Shown here piece by piece: positions 6,461 through 15,694 of a stretch of 64,000 nt of DNA. Origin of the DNA: Armatimonadota bacterium (GTDB taxonomy: Bacteria; Armatimonadota; Fimbriimonadia; Fimbriimonadales; Fimbriimonadaceae); contig JAFDWU010000001.1 in the NCBI GenBank assembly GCA_018268315.1, positions 411,280 to 475,279 on the forward strand, read 5' to 3'. A program made the position numbers and the translations under genes. Numbering within the stretch: position 1 is the first letter of the stretch; the number at the start of each line of letters is the position of its first letter. The notes under the pieces were generated by a model. The model saw nothing but the letters and a program-made list of their open reading frames with translations, searched no databases and had not been told where the DNA came from.

Positions 6461-7255
6461 GTGCACCCGGAAACTACAATTCTCAACCATGCCCGCCGAG
6501 AAATCGGCGATGGCATTGCCATTGGCTATGGCCATTTCACCAGGCAGGCGACTGCCTACACGGAAATGCACAGCCACGAGGAAGCCTTCCTGGCCCTCGT
6601 AACCGAGGGTCAATGCCAAGAACGGCTTGAGAAGGGCGAAGCTCAATTGCTGCCAAACAATTGCTTCGCCCTTTACGGCCCCGAAGCGTCCCATGCCCGC
6701 ATCCCAGGACCGCAGGGCTACAGCGTATTCGGCATTGCCCTTCCCCACCACCTTACGCAGAAGATCAACCTGAAACCAAAACAAGTTCGAAAGCTCCTCC
6801 AACCCGGCGTGCGCCCCGCTCGATTCCAACAAGAGTTCAAATGCCCAGACGCCTACTCTGAGCTAGCGCTCACCGCGATGGTCTACGAACTGCTTGCCGA
6901 TGCCGGACGAGCCGAACCCCGCGATAGCAAGGCTCCCAGTTGGCTTCTGCGGGTAAGGGAGCGCATTGAGGACGACCGAACCCTCCCCCGCCTTTCCGAC
7001 CTCGCCTATGAGGCGGGAATGGAAGAGAGCTACCTGTCGCGCTGCTTCCGGCTGCACTTTGGCCAGTCCATCGGCGAATACAGTCGCCAAGTCAGGATCG
7101 ACCAGGTTCGCAAGGACCTGATGCAAACCGAACTACCGCTGGGCGCACTTGCCGCGCAGTACGGATTCACGGACGAAACCCACCTCTGCAAGATATTCAA
7201 GAAGGCCTTTGGTGTCGCGCCTGGCCAATATCGCAAGTCCACCCATTCAAATTAG
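6461..7255 (+). CDS. AraC-family transcriptional regulator
   Basis: A 264-residue protein. The N-terminal half resembles a cupin-like sensor domain (HSHEEAFLALV, PEASHARIP). The C-terminal 100 residues hold the two AraC helix-turn-helix motifs: DLAYEAGMEESYLSRCFRLHFG and the conserved second motif AAQYGFTDETHLCKIFKKAFG ending in GQYRK. The start is a GTG at 6461 with AGAAGG just upstream. The ligand and targets are unknown. The following hydrolase gene lies 69 bases downstream on the same strand and could be a target. Confidence 0.9.
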   Translation: MHPETTILNHARREIGDGIAIGYGHFTRQATAYTEMHSHEEAFLALVTEGQCQERLEKGEAQLLPNNCFALYGPEASHARIPGPQGYSVFGIALPHHLTQKINLKPKQVRKLLQPGVRPARFQQEFKCPDAYSELALTAMVYELLADAGRAEPRDSKAPSWLLRVRERIEDDRTLPRLSDLAYEAGMEESYLSRCFRLHFGQSIGEYSRQVRIDQVRKDLMQTELPLGALAAQYGFTDETHLCKIFKKAFGVAPGQYRKSTHSN

Positions 7256-7324
7256 TCCGCTTTCATACAAGAAAAGGTCGGGAATATACATTGTCTCGGT
7301 GGGCCAGGTAGCGTCCAAGGTCTG

Positions 7325-8362
7325 ATGTTCTCCTCCTCACACATTCTCCTGTGCCTGCTGACCATCAAGGCGCAGGGGTTCGAGCCGGCCGTCCGATTTC
7401 ACAGGCCGCCCGCAGATTGTCAAACCATCGATTACACATTCAAGAGCCAGGGGCTGCGGCTGGCGGCAACGCTCTACCGTCCAGCGGCTTCCGCCCCCGT
7501 AATCGTCCTCGTTGCAGGCTCAAACCCCGGCGGTAGAGCGGACGATTACCTTCAAACCACCGCCAAGACGTTCGCCGCGAACGGCTTCGCGGCCCTCATC
7601 TTCGATAAGCCGGGAGTCGGCAACTCGGAGGGAACATATGTTGAGATGCCCGACCTTCGAAAGCGCGCACTGGACGTCCAAGCAGCCGTCCAATCGCTTT
7701 ACACCGTTCAGGGCTTCAAACCGCAAAAGATCGGTCTTTGGGGGCTGAGCCAGGGCGGCTGGGTCCTGCCGCTTGCGGCGAATCTCGAAAAGAAAGTCTC
7801 CTTCATCATCACGGCATCCGGCCCCACCGTATCGCCGATGGAGCAAGACATCTTCGCCCGCTCAAACGAACTTCGCCGAGATGGTTTCTCTGAGCAGCAG
7901 ATTCGCATCATCAGCGATTTCAGTCGGCGTAATACCTACTACACCAGCACCGGCCAAGGATACGATCAACTTAAGAAAGAGGAGGCAGCCTATGAGGGTC
8001 AGGCATGGTTTGAACGCGCAAAGAACCGGATTGTGCCGCCGCTGGTGCCACCGAAATACCTGAACCACCCTCGCCTCGCCATGTTCAAGGATAAGAACAT
8101 CCTCCTCTATGACCCACGGCCAACGCTCAAGCACCTGAAGCAGCCGATGCTTGCCGTGTTTGGAGATCAGGACAACGTGGTGAACGCGCCGGAATCCATC
8201 GCCGTGCTCAAAGAGATTCGCAAGTCAGACCGGATTAAGGTGAAGATTCTCACATTTCACGGGGCAAACCATCCGATGCTTGTTCCGGGCCAGATGAAGT
8301 TCGTGGATGGATACTTCGACACTATCCTGGATTGGGCAACCGCCCAAGCGAAGGCACGTTAA
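7325..8362 (+). CDS. Secreted or envelope alpha/beta hydrolase
   Basis: A 345-residue alpha/beta hydrolase. The N-terminal 17 residues are hydrophobic and may act as a signal peptide. The nucleophile elbow GLSQGG puts the catalytic Ser at 142. Candidate acid residues are in FGDQDN (281/283), and the catalytic His is His 316 in GANHPM. The sequence resembles acyl-peptide or xylan-esterase-type serine hydrolases with a helical cap (170-260); the substrate is unknown. The stop overlaps the next start as TAATG, so it is translationally coupled to the TIGR03790-like lipoprotein. Confidence 0.82.
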   Translation: MFSSSHILLCLLTIKAQGFEPAVRFHRPPADCQTIDYTFKSQGLRLAATLYRPAASAPVIVLVAGSNPGGRADDYLQTTAKTFAANGFAALIFDKPGVGNSEGTYVEMPDLRKRALDVQAAVQSLYTVQGFKPQKIGLWGLSQGGWVLPLAANLEKKVSFIITASGPTVSPMEQDIFARSNELRRDGFSEQQIRIISDFSRRNTYYTSTGQGYDQLKKEEAAYEGQAWFERAKNRIVPPLVPPKYLNHPRLAMFKDKNILLYDPRPTLKHLKQPMLAVFGDQDNVVNAPESIAVLKEIRKSDRIKVKILTFHGANHPMLVPGQMKFVDGYFDTILDWATAQAKAR

Positions 8363-9543
8363 TGAAATCTGTTTGGGCAGCGGCGTTGCTATTTGCACTG
8401 GTTGGCTGCGAGTCAGCTCCAACCGAAAACGAGCCTTTGGTTTCCGCGCCGAGAAGCGGCAGAACACCGAAAACTCCACCAGTTAAAGAGGGCAAGAGCC
8501 ATGACGACCTTGCCGCAATCCAGGAGTTCTCGACCATTCAACCCGCGCCCTCAAAAGATGCGAAGCGCGTGCTGGTCGTCGTCAACGATTCGAACGATTA
8601 CGGCTCGGCAATTGCCGATCACTACCGCCGCATGCGAGGTCTGCCCGCAGAGAACATTGTCCACATTCGAACGGTCACGACCGACGATATCGCGATTCCG
8701 CTATATGAGGAGGACATCCAAAAACCCGTCAAGAAAGCCCTCGCAAATGCGAAAGAGCCAATCGACTTCATCCTGCTCACGAAGGGAGTTCCTCTGCGGA
8801 TCGCCCAAGGCGGCTATTCGGTTGACGCTACTCTGGGAGCGATGGACCAAAGTGTCCAGCCAATGGGTGACATTGCGCGAGAGGCTATCCAGCGCACCAA
8901 AAGCCCATACTTCCGCTCAAACGAGCACTTCAGCCACAAGAAATTCGGTTTCTATCTGGTTACACGCATCGATGGCTACGACTTAAGGCAGTGCTTGGAG
9001 CTCATCAATCGCTCGTGCAAGGCAACCAACGTGAAAGGGCTCTTCTTTTGCGATCAGCGCGCCGGACACGATGACGGCATCGACGGCGAGCTGCATTTTG
9101 GCCAGTTAGAAGCGGTCAAATCGCTAAAAGAGCGCGGATTCGAAGCCCAGGTCGACGAAACACCGCAGTTCGCCGTCCCCGACAAGCCCATGATGGGCTA
9201 CTACAGCAATGGCAGCAACGATGCCGATTTCTCGCTGGACAAGTACCACGCCCTGAAATTCCTTCCCGGCAGCATCGCAGAAACGAACGTCTCAACCTCG
9301 GCCAGGACCTTCACCCGCACATCGGGAGGTCAAAGCCTGATCGCCGATCTGATCGAACAAGGCGCAACCGGCGCAAAGGGATACGTGAGCGAGCCCTACG
9401 AGTTCGCCATCGCACGACCCGAGATATTGTTCGACCGTTATACGCGCGGATTCAACCTCGCGGAAAGCTTCTACGCCGCTTCGCTTTTGATCAAGTGGAA
9501 AGACATCGTGGTGGGCGATCCAATCTGCAACCCATACGGCTAG
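8362..9543 (+). CDS. TIGR03790-like lipoprotein (exosortase-associated family)
   Basis: A 393-residue protein with lipoprotein signal (LFALVGC). The mature part begins with a linker and then RVLVVVNDSNDYGSAIADHY, RGLPAENIVHI and ILLTKGVPLRI, which match my recollection of the uncharacterised TIGR03790 family. That family is reported mainly from genomes that also carry exosortase, and this window has one at 26822. A C-terminal GATGAKGYVSEPYE resembles a peptidase-like fold but no catalytic set is evident. The start is the ATG overlapping the hydrolase stop by one base; an upstream in-frame GTG lacks the signal. Confidence 0.75.
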   Translation: MKSVWAAALLFALVGCESAPTENEPLVSAPRSGRTPKTPPVKEGKSHDDLAAIQEFSTIQPAPSKDAKRVLVVVNDSNDYGSAIADHYRRMRGLPAENIVHIRTVTTDDIAIPLYEEDIQKPVKKALANAKEPIDFILLTKGVPLRIAQGGYSVDATLGAMDQSVQPMGDIAREAIQRTKSPYFRSNEHFSHKKFGFYLVTRIDGYDLRQCLELINRSCKATNVKGLFFCDQRAGHDDGIDGELHFGQLEAVKSLKERGFEAQVDETPQFAVPDKPMMGYYSNGSNDADFSLDKYHALKFLPGSIAETNVSTSARTFTRTSGGQSLIADLIEQGATGAKGYVSEPYEFAIARPEILFDRYTRGFNLAESFYAASLLIKWKDIVVGDPICNPYG

Positions 9544-9545
9544 CC

Positions 9546-10418
9546 TTACCGTTCGATAGGAACGCCTACCAGGTTGCCCCACTCGGTCCAGCTACCGTCA
9601 TAATTTCGCACGCTCGGATAGCCCAGCAGATAGGTGAGGGCGAACCAGGTATGGCTAGACCGCTCGCCGATTCGACAATACACAATCACGTCGTCCTTCG
9701 GCGTCAGCCCCGCGCCTGCTTCGTAAATCTCCCTAAGTTCCTCGGCGGTCTTGAATGTGCCGTCCTCGGTGTTTACCGCGCGAGCCCACGGCACGTTCTT
9801 CGCACCGGTGATATGCCCGCCGCGCAAGGCGCCTTCGTTCGGATAATCCGGCATGTGCAGCCGCTGCCCCGTGTACTCCTCAGGTGAGCGAACGTCGATC
9901 AGCTTGCCTTGCTTCTCGACATGGGCCATGACGCCTTTGCGGAAGACTCGAACGGTTTTGTCGTCCCGCTCCGAGGCTACGTAGTTTGAGGGAGCGCGCT
10001 TAACCACATCCCGAGTGAGAGGGCGCTTCTCCAAGGTCCACTTGATTCGCCCACCATCCATGATCCGAACCTTCTTATGGCCGAATAGGTGAAACACCCA
10101 AGCCGCGTAGGTCGCCCACCAGTTGTTGCGATCGCCGTAGAAGATAATCGTCGTATCCGCGGTTGCGCCGAGGCGGCGCATCAGCGCTTGAAATTCATCT
10201 TTGCCTAAGTAATCCCGCCGAATGCGGTCATTCAGGTCCCGAGTCCAGTCAACTTCCTGCGCTCCTGGGATGTGGCCGCTGGCGTAAAGGAGAGGATCCT
10301 CGTTCGACTCCACGAATATGTAGTTGGGGTCTTCAAGATGCTCCGCAACCCAGTCGGTCGAAACAAGAAACTCCGGGTGGGCGTAGCCCCGCTCTTCAAT
10401 TCGGCTTAGCACGTGCAT
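9546..10418 (-). CDS. Thiosulfate/3-mercaptopyruvate sulfurtransferase
   Basis: A 290-residue protein with two tandem rhodanese domains. The N-terminal domain (about 15-135) lacks the active Cys (loop YGDRNNW). The C-terminal domain has the active-site loop YCRIGERS with Cys 248. It moves sulfane sulfur from thiosulfate or mercaptopyruvate to an acceptor. A basic loop (CRIGER) fits thiosulfate rhodaneses better than mercaptopyruvate enzymes, but this is not decisive. The ATG has no Shine-Dalgarno; AATAAT lies 6 bases before it, so it may be leaderless. It follows modB on the same strand with a 7-base gap. Confidence 0.9.
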   Translation of the reverse strand: MHVLSRIEERGYAHPEFLVSTDWVAEHLEDPNYIFVESNEDPLLYASGHIPGAQEVDWTRDLNDRIRRDYLGKDEFQALMRRLGATADTTIIFYGDRNNWWATYAAWVFHLFGHKKVRIMDGGRIKWTLEKRPLTRDVVKRAPSNYVASERDDKTVRVFRKGVMAHVEKQGKLIDVRSPEEYTGQRLHMPDYPNEGALRGGHITGAKNVPWARAVNTEDGTFKTAEELREIYEAGAGLTPKDDVIVYCRIGERSSHTWFALTYLLGYPSVRNYDGSWTEWGNLVGVPIER

Positions 10419-10425
10419 TTGGTTA

Positions 10426-11208
10426 TTATTGCGCTTCTCGCCGTTTTGGGCGGGCTACAAATGCGATAAGAGCCCGCACGCACACCAGAATGATTAGCGA
10501 CAGAGTTGCGAGGCCGATGGCTGAGTCGATGTCTGTCTGAAACTCAGAGTAGATTGCCAGCGAAATCGTCTGCGTCTTTCCCGGTAGATTTCCCGCAAAC
10601 AGCAATGTGGCGCCGAACTCTCCCATCGCGCGCGACCAGCATAGGGCCAACCCGGACACGATGCTGCCCCTCACCGCCGGGGCGATCACCTTGCGTAGCG
10701 CCGTAAGCGCGGAAGCGCCCTCAAGCGCGGCCGTCATTTCAAGATCGGGCGAAAGGTCGCGAATTGCCCCGATCAGGGGGCGCACAAATAGAGGGCACGC
10801 AACCACCAACTGGGCAATCATCACGCTCACCGTTGTGAAAGGCAGCACGATTCCCGCCGAATCCAACGCCGAGCCAACGATGCCGCGTGGGCCAAGCGCA
10901 ATAAGCAAGCCAAGCCCCAGCACCGCTGGGGGTAGGAAGATTGGCGCTTCCACGAAGAACGTCCCGAGTCCTCTCACCACCGCCGACTTCGAGCGGGCCA
11001 ACACAAAGGCCAATGGTAAACCGAGCAGCAAGGCAACCAGGGCGACTGCCGTGCTGGTTGCAACGCTGATCTCAAGCGCCAGCAGCACCTCATCATTCCT
11101 TGCCGCGCCCAGCTTGTTCCAACCCGCAAGCGGCACCGCCACCACCGGAATCGCGAGCGCGGTGAGAAGAATGCCGCCAAGCAACCAGAGAGAAAACTTA
11201 GACTTCAC
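10426..11208 (-). CDS. modB: Molybdate ABC transporter permease
   Basis: A 260-residue inner-membrane permease with about five hydrophobic segments. The conserved [18 protein letters not shown] near the C-terminus includes the EAA-type loop that contacts the ATPase and the ModB/CysT signature. The start is GTG, overlapping the modA stop as GTGA. It would pass molybdate or tungstate received from ModA. The cognate ATPase ModC is not encoded next to it. Confidence 0.92.
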   Translation of the reverse strand: MKSKFSLWLLGGILLTALAIPVVAVPLAGWNKLGAARNDEVLLALEISVATSTAVALVALLLGLPLAFVLARSKSAVVRGLGTFFVEAPIFLPPAVLGLGLLIALGPRGIVGSALDSAGIVLPFTTVSVMIAQLVVACPLFVRPLIGAIRDLSPDLEMTAALEGASALTALRKVIAPAVRGSIVSGLALCWSRAMGEFGATLLFAGNLPGKTQTISLAIYSEFQTDIDSAIGLATLSLIILVCVRALIAFVARPKRREAQ

Positions 11209-11972
11209 CGATGCGCCACGTTGTAACCAAGCTTCAAGAGTTCACGCTCTGTTTCAGCGGAGCGAAGATCGTCAAGCAACAGCCGAGCTAAGCCGACCTT
11301 TCCCCGCCTAACCGCAGCCACGAAGTAATGCCCCGTCACCGCGAAGCGCTTCTCCAGCTCGATCCCAATGACGGAACCGTTCGCGGAAAGAATGTCAGTT
11401 GCGTAGACAAAGCCGGCGTCCACCGCTCCGAACTTGACCTTGGCAAGGACCGAGGCAACATCCGGCTCTTCCGTGGCGACATGGTGGAAAACCGATTCCC
11501 GCCACTTCGGGCCGTAGACCAGGGCCGCCTTATCAATCGCCTTCCATGCGTAATTCCCCGCCGGAACTGACCGCTGGCCGATGGCAATCCGAATCTTTGG
11601 GGCGGCAAGGTCCTTGATCGACGTGACCGTCTTCACCGCTTCCTTCCGCACCGCAAGCATCAATCGATTTCGACAAAGCTCATGTGCCCGCCCCGCAACG
11701 AGGCCCGCGGTAATCGCTTTCTCCATGTTCACGGAGTCGGCGGTAATCAGCAGGTCACCGGGCAGGCCCTGCTGAAGCTGGGCCACCAACATTGGGCTGC
11801 CGCCGTATACGAACTCCACCTTACAATCGGGGAACGCCGCGTGCAAGCGCTCAAACTTGAGTTGGGAAAGCAACGGGCGAAGTGAAACCGCCGCGAACAC
11901 CCGAACAACCTGGCCCGCGTGAAGGCCCGCTGCCAAAGAAAGCAGCAGGGCAATGGACCAGAGTTTCCGCAT
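11205..11972 (-). CDS. modA: Molybdate-binding periplasmic protein
   Basis: A 255-residue protein with an N-terminal signal peptide (LWSIALLLSLAAGLHA) and the ModA fold: VFAAVSLRPLL near the N-terminus, the oxyanion segment GGSPMLVAQLQQG, GDLLITAD, and VDAGFVYATD near the end. It captures molybdate in the periplasm for ModB. The ATG at 11972 lies 12 bases after the prcB stop, so it may be in the same transcript; TAATCT 9 bases upstream of the ATG could also act as its own -10 box. Confidence 0.9.
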   Translation of the reverse strand: MRKLWSIALLLSLAAGLHAGQVVRVFAAVSLRPLLSQLKFERLHAAFPDCKVEFVYGGSPMLVAQLQQGLPGDLLITADSVNMEKAITAGLVAGRAHELCRNRLMLAVRKEAVKTVTSIKDLAAPKIRIAIGQRSVPAGNYAWKAIDKAALVYGPKWRESVFHHVATEEPDVASVLAKVKFGAVDAGFVYATDILSANGSVIGIELEKRFAVTGHYFVAAVRRGKVGLARLLLDDLRSAETERELLKLGYNVAHR

Positions 11973-11984
11973 GGCTGCGCGAGA

Positions 11985-12740
11985 TTACCGCTTCGCTAGC
12001 ACAGTCTCAATTTTCTTTTGGAGCAACTCGTCGTCAATCGGGCGGTTGCCATCTCGGTCAAGAATGCGAGTAACGGGCGGGATCTTCGCAAAGCCTCCGG
12101 TTGCCGAGTCAAGCTCGGCAGCAATATCCAGCATCTCTAAGCCGTCCTCCAAGACGCTATCAAGCTTTCGGCTCTCCCAAGGACCCTTCTTACGCGCGAG
12201 GTACTCGAAGATGCCTCTAATGCGTTCGGAGCCGGATCCCGCGCAGGCATAAGAGCCGTTCTGGAAACGAGCGCCCGCGCCATCGAAGAAGTAAACGCCG
12301 AACTGGTCTTTCTTGGCATCGTATGCGGAAACAATAGGCAGGAACAGGCCAATTCCCTGCATCGCCATCGGGGCGTTATTGGCGAGAGCTCTGGAAATCT
12401 CCATCAGCTTGCCCTCCACCGACATTTCCGTCAGCGCCGTGCGCCGGTAGTACTTGAACGAGTGCTTCAGGAACCTGCAGACTTCAACGCTTCTTGCGAA
12501 CGCGCCGCTGATCGCCACGACGGTCGAATCATCCAGAGGCATGATCTTCTCGGCATGGTCATACATGATCAAGTTGCCCGCCGTCGCTCGCCTATCGGCA
12601 AGCGTGAGCACGCCGCCTGAATATCGCAAAGCGATTACAGTGGTGCCGTGAGTCTCAAGCGAGGGGTCGATGGAAGTCATCGGCGCCCGAGCGCCGAAAT
12701 CCACGATATCGAAGAAGGATTTGGAAGGCACTTCGATCAT
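11985..12740 (-). CDS. prcB: 20S proteasome beta subunit
   Basis: A 251-residue Ntn hydrolase. The propeptide of 32 residues ends in Gly 32 and the mature chain would begin at Thr 33 (HG/TTVIAL), the catalytic N-terminal nucleophile. Conserved Asp and Arg of LADRRAT and the Lys of DHAEKIM follow at expected spacing, and a C-terminal GSGSERIRG segment matches beta subunits. It would form the proteolytic rings of a bacterial 20S proteasome. The ATG overlaps the UBact stop as ATGA. No alpha subunit gene (prcA) follows; the next gene is modA. Confidence 0.93.
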   Translation of the reverse strand: MIEVPSKSFFDIVDFGARAPMTSIDPSLETHGTTVIALRYSGGVLTLADRRATAGNLIMYDHAEKIMPLDDSTVVAISGAFARSVEVCRFLKHSFKYYRRTALTEMSVEGKLMEISRALANNAPMAMQGIGLFLPIVSAYDAKKDQFGVYFFDGAGARFQNGSYACAGSGSERIRGIFEYLARKKGPWESRKLDSVLEDGLEMLDIAAELDSATGGFAKIPPVTRILDRDGNRPIDDELLQKKIETVLAKR

Positions 12741-12916
12741 TGGCCGCTTCGCTGCCTATATTTCTTTGCTTGCTCGGGGTCAACCCGCTTCATGCGCCGC
12801 ATCAATTCATTGTCGCCGCCCGGCTTGGGCACGGTTGGCCGCACCGGACCGGAGTCGTCCGATTTTCGGCTCGGCTCGGGGCTGTTGGGTTTTGTTAGTC
12901 GATCTCCGTCGCTCAA
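12737..12916 (-). CDS. UBact/Pup-like protein modifier
   Basis: A 59-residue protein, disordered and polar. The N-terminal half is rich in Ser, Pro, Asp and Lys. The C-terminal half reads LMRRMKRVDPEQAKKY and ends RQRSGQ, matching UBact, the Pup-like modifier described from Nitrospirae, Armatimonadetes and other diderms. The terminal Gln would need deamidation to Glu before ligation, as for Pup-Gln, and the neighbouring Dop-like enzyme could do this. The start is TTG directly after the dop TAA (no gap), with GGAGG 7 bases upstream; the stop overlaps prcB as ATGA. Position, start signal and C-terminus together make it secure. Confidence 0.93.
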   Translation of the reverse strand: MSDGDRLTKPNSPEPSRKSDDSGPVRPTVPKPGGDNELMRRMKRVDPEQAKKYRQRSGQ

Positions 12917-14392
12917 TTATTCGCCTCCTATCGCGTTTATAAATGCTTCTACGTTCGAGGAGGCCTCAAGTTGCTCCTCATAACACTGATCGGGCAGCAA
13001 CTCCACCTCCTTCAGTTCTCCGTCGACCTCGAAGGTCAGTGTTCTCCAGCATACGCCTTTTAGTTCGGCTGCAAACTTGCTGACAGCTAAGCCACGCGCA
13101 AACGAGCGCGCGCCCGCACCGCCGCGCTGTAAAAACCTTTCAAATGTTTGCAGTTCAGCTGGTCGCTCCAGTACTCCCATCTCCGCAAGTGCGAAACTGA
13201 GACCATCGACAGGGTCGATGTTGTGATACTCGAGGTCGTATGCCTGAAGCTCTGGCGATCGCCACGAAAGGTCGGCGTGATCCATGAACTGCTCCAGCAT
13301 TCGCCGCTTGGCCAGCCAGTCGATATGCCTTGCCGCCTCGGCCTGATCTGATCGCAGGCTGTCCATCAAGCTCCTTGCCGTCCTAATCGTCCACTGAAGG
13401 TCAGAGTCGTCGCCAAGAACGCTCTCTGCTGCTGCCAGGTAGGACTCGATGACCTGATAGGCGCTGGTCTTGGCGCCGCCTTCGAGCTCCATCGCAAACT
13501 CCAAGCTCTCATCCCTTGAAATGCGTTTAAGAGCGGTGACTGGATCAGCAAGCGACCACTGGGGCGTCTTCTGGGCCGCCTCAAGGGCCAGCGACAGCTT
13601 GATCAACCCGACCTTCAGCTTCGTCGCCGTCGTGGACATGTTCGCATCGCCCGCAATGACATGGAGCCGAATCCACTCGCGTGAATCTGCATGCGCCTCG
13701 TCGCGCGTGTTGAAAAGGGGCCGACGGTAAAGCGTATCAACCGAGGCAATCTCGGAAAAGAAATCGGCTCGTTGGCTTAGCTGATAGGTCGCTGAGTCCC
13801 CAGCCTCCGCCCCCACCTTGCCAGCGCCGCAAAGGATGGTCCTTGCCACCAGCATGGGCACGCAGGCATCCCGTAGCCTATCAAACCCAATTGCCCTCGG
13901 CGTCAGATAGCTTTCGTGGGTGCCGTAGGATGCGCCGTGAAAATCCGTGTTGTTCTTGTAAACCTTCGCAGCTAGGCCGGTTGCCCGCTGGAAGGCGCCA
14001 AGAGTTCGGAGAAGGCAGAGTTCGCCCGCGTGATCGAAGTTGGCAAGCTCATCCAGGCTCCAACTCTCTGGCGTGCTGAATTCGGGATGGCCGTGGTCGT
14101 TATAGAATCGCGCCCCGTTTTCAAGCACGCGGTCAGACCGGGTTTCCGCGTCGGTTCGCTCCCGCGCGGTTGGCTTCTCAAACTTAAGATCTTCAGGATC
14201 AACCGCGAGATGCTGCACGGTGAAACCGCGCAAGTCGGCGCGCGGGCTCTCGTAGCGATAATTCCAGCCCGCGAAAGCGGGAAGTGGGCAAGCTTTTAGG
14301 AACGCGACTGCATCATCAATTTGATGGGGAGCCTCGTGCCCGGAAACCATCAGACCGTATTCGGTCTCGATTCCCGCCAGTATAGAGTTCAT
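12917..14392 (-). CDS. dop: Dop-like Pup/UBact deamidase-depupylase
   Basis: A 491-residue protein of the Dop/PafA carboxylate-amine ligase family. It has GIETEYG at the N-terminus (Glu 9), YNDHGHPEF (Asp 99), KNNTDFHGASYGTHESYL, and NTRDEAHAD with RLHVIAGDANMS. Two features favour Dop over the ligase PafA: the insertion segment around WNYRYESPRADLRGF, and the DHxHPE form where PafA has DVGSHPE. Dop deamidates the modifier C-terminus and removes it from substrates. Start ATG 14392. It lies immediately after a lipoprotein gene and directly before UBact. Dop versus PafA is judged from remembered sequences and is fairly confident. Confidence 0.88.
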   Translation of the reverse strand: MNSILAGIETEYGLMVSGHEAPHQIDDAVAFLKACPLPAFAGWNYRYESPRADLRGFTVQHLAVDPEDLKFEKPTARERTDAETRSDRVLENGARFYNDHGHPEFSTPESWSLDELANFDHAGELCLLRTLGAFQRATGLAAKVYKNNTDFHGASYGTHESYLTPRAIGFDRLRDACVPMLVARTILCGAGKVGAEAGDSATYQLSQRADFFSEIASVDTLYRRPLFNTRDEAHADSREWIRLHVIAGDANMSTTATKLKVGLIKLSLALEAAQKTPQWSLADPVTALKRISRDESLEFAMELEGGAKTSAYQVIESYLAAAESVLGDDSDLQWTIRTARSLMDSLRSDQAEAARHIDWLAKRRMLEQFMDHADLSWRSPELQAYDLEYHNIDPVDGLSFALAEMGVLERPAELQTFERFLQRGGAGARSFARGLAVSKFAAELKGVCWRTLTFEVDGELKEVELLPDQCYEEQLEASSNVEAFINAIGGE

Positions 14393-15694
14393 CTATATAC
14401 GGAATACGACAAATCTGCCCGTAGCAGCGAAACCTGTCGGAACACCGCCGGTGGTAATCGTAAACGTTCCCTGTCGAACCTTCGCCTGTGCGGTAACTGT
14501 CGTACCAGCGGCATCATGCAGATTCGTGAGAGTTCCACTAATGACACCCGTTGGGCTGACTGCATCCAGCTGATCGATCGGATGGGCGCTGAACGTTCCC
14601 GCGTTCAAATCGGCTTGACCAAGGTAAAGCGTTGTCGCCTTTAGCTGAGCATCGAGCGCAACCAAGACGATCTGGTCGATTCCGTCATCGGCGGACCGAG
14701 GGAACAGGATGACCTCAAAAGTGCTCACATTGCCGAACACCACATTGATCATGTTGAACAAGCCGGTGAGCGATGGTGTTTGGCTGATGCCCAAGATATC
14801 GCCCGGGTTGGGTTCCTGAATCGTGTACGTTCCTGGCGGCTTCGATCCATCGGGAAGCGTGGTGCGACCGAACGACCCCTTGTAGACTGTGCCAGGCGCG
14901 GGATGGAGCTCAAACGGCCCTGAGTCGGCATAGGGGCTAATCCCGATCGAATCTCCGCTCAGGTAAAGGGCGCCAGCAGGGGTTCCGTCAGACAAGTTCG
15001 GCTTCGCCGCTATGCCTGGGAAGTCGAAGCGCACGTAATCTGCAAGCTTGGACTTGAACACATGTTCAACGCCATTCGGGAAGTTGGATTCCAGGAAGTT
15101 CGTCTCGTTAAACCCGATGCTCGGAGTTCCAAATTGATCGTATTGGACAAACATGCCGTCATCAACACGCATATCCACGTTGCAATACCTTCCCGGGAAG
15201 GCCTGAATGTTCGCTGAGTAGAAATTGTTGACAGGATTTTGTTGAGTAATGGTTTCGGGAATGTTGCCGTTGTAGTAGTTGACCGTCACCGATGTGAGAT
15301 AGAACAGGATATTGTCGAAGTTGAAACTGTCAGGACTGATATCGCTGTTCGGCACATTAATCGGAAGCGTCAAGTTGGTGTAGCCGTTCAGGTGAAGCGT
15401 GGAATCACCGTTGGCGTTATTTGTTTCGAATAATGCGCCCTTCTGAATCTCGAGCAAGTTCACCGTGGCCGATACGTCAGCAGCAGCACGTCCCTGACCG
15501 GTGAGGTAGTTGTAGCTTACGCTCGCATACTTGGGTAGAACCACGGTCGCAGTATTGGTCCCTCGACCGCCGGTGCCGCCACCGGAACCGCCCGAACCAC
15601 CAGAACCGCCAGTTGTCCCGCCGGACCCGCTGTTGTTCCCTGCGCAACCGATAACGACTGCTGCAGCTACAAATAGAAGGAACCAATTCTTCAA
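14393..15694 (-). CDS. Hypothetical lipoprotein with Gly/Ser linker
   Basis: A 433-residue protein starting with a lipoprotein signal (AVVIGC, Cys 17) followed by a Gly/Ser/Thr-rich linker of about 25 residues and a large domain of probable beta structure, rich in Asn, Thr, Ser and Gly. A DUF4382-like beginning (TVNLLEIQKGALFE, LTSVTVNYY) is possible but not certain. The start is TTG; GGTGG precedes it. The stop is directly adjacent to the dop start with no gap. Likely on the outer membrane or periplasmic face; function unknown. The upstream stretch 15695-15821 contains CATAAT on the minus strand as a possible -10 box. Confidence 0.75.
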   Translation of the reverse strand: MKNWFLLFVAAAVVIGCAGNNSGSGGTTGGSGGSGGSGGGTGGRGTNTATVVLPKYASVSYNYLTGQGRAAADVSATVNLLEIQKGALFETNNANGDSTLHLNGYTNLTLPINVPNSDISPDSFNFDNILFYLTSVTVNYYNGNIPETITQQNPVNNFYSANIQAFPGRYCNVDMRVDDGMFVQYDQFGTPSIGFNETNFLESNFPNGVEHVFKSKLADYVRFDFPGIAAKPNLSDGTPAGALYLSGDSIGISPYADSGPFELHPAPGTVYKGSFGRTTLPDGSKPPGTYTIQEPNPGDILGISQTPSLTGLFNMINVVFGNVSTFEVILFPRSADDGIDQIVLVALDAQLKATTLYLGQADLNAGTFSAHPIDQLDAVSPTGVISGTLTNLHDAAGTTVTAQAKVRQGTFTITTGGVPTGFAATGRFVVFRI

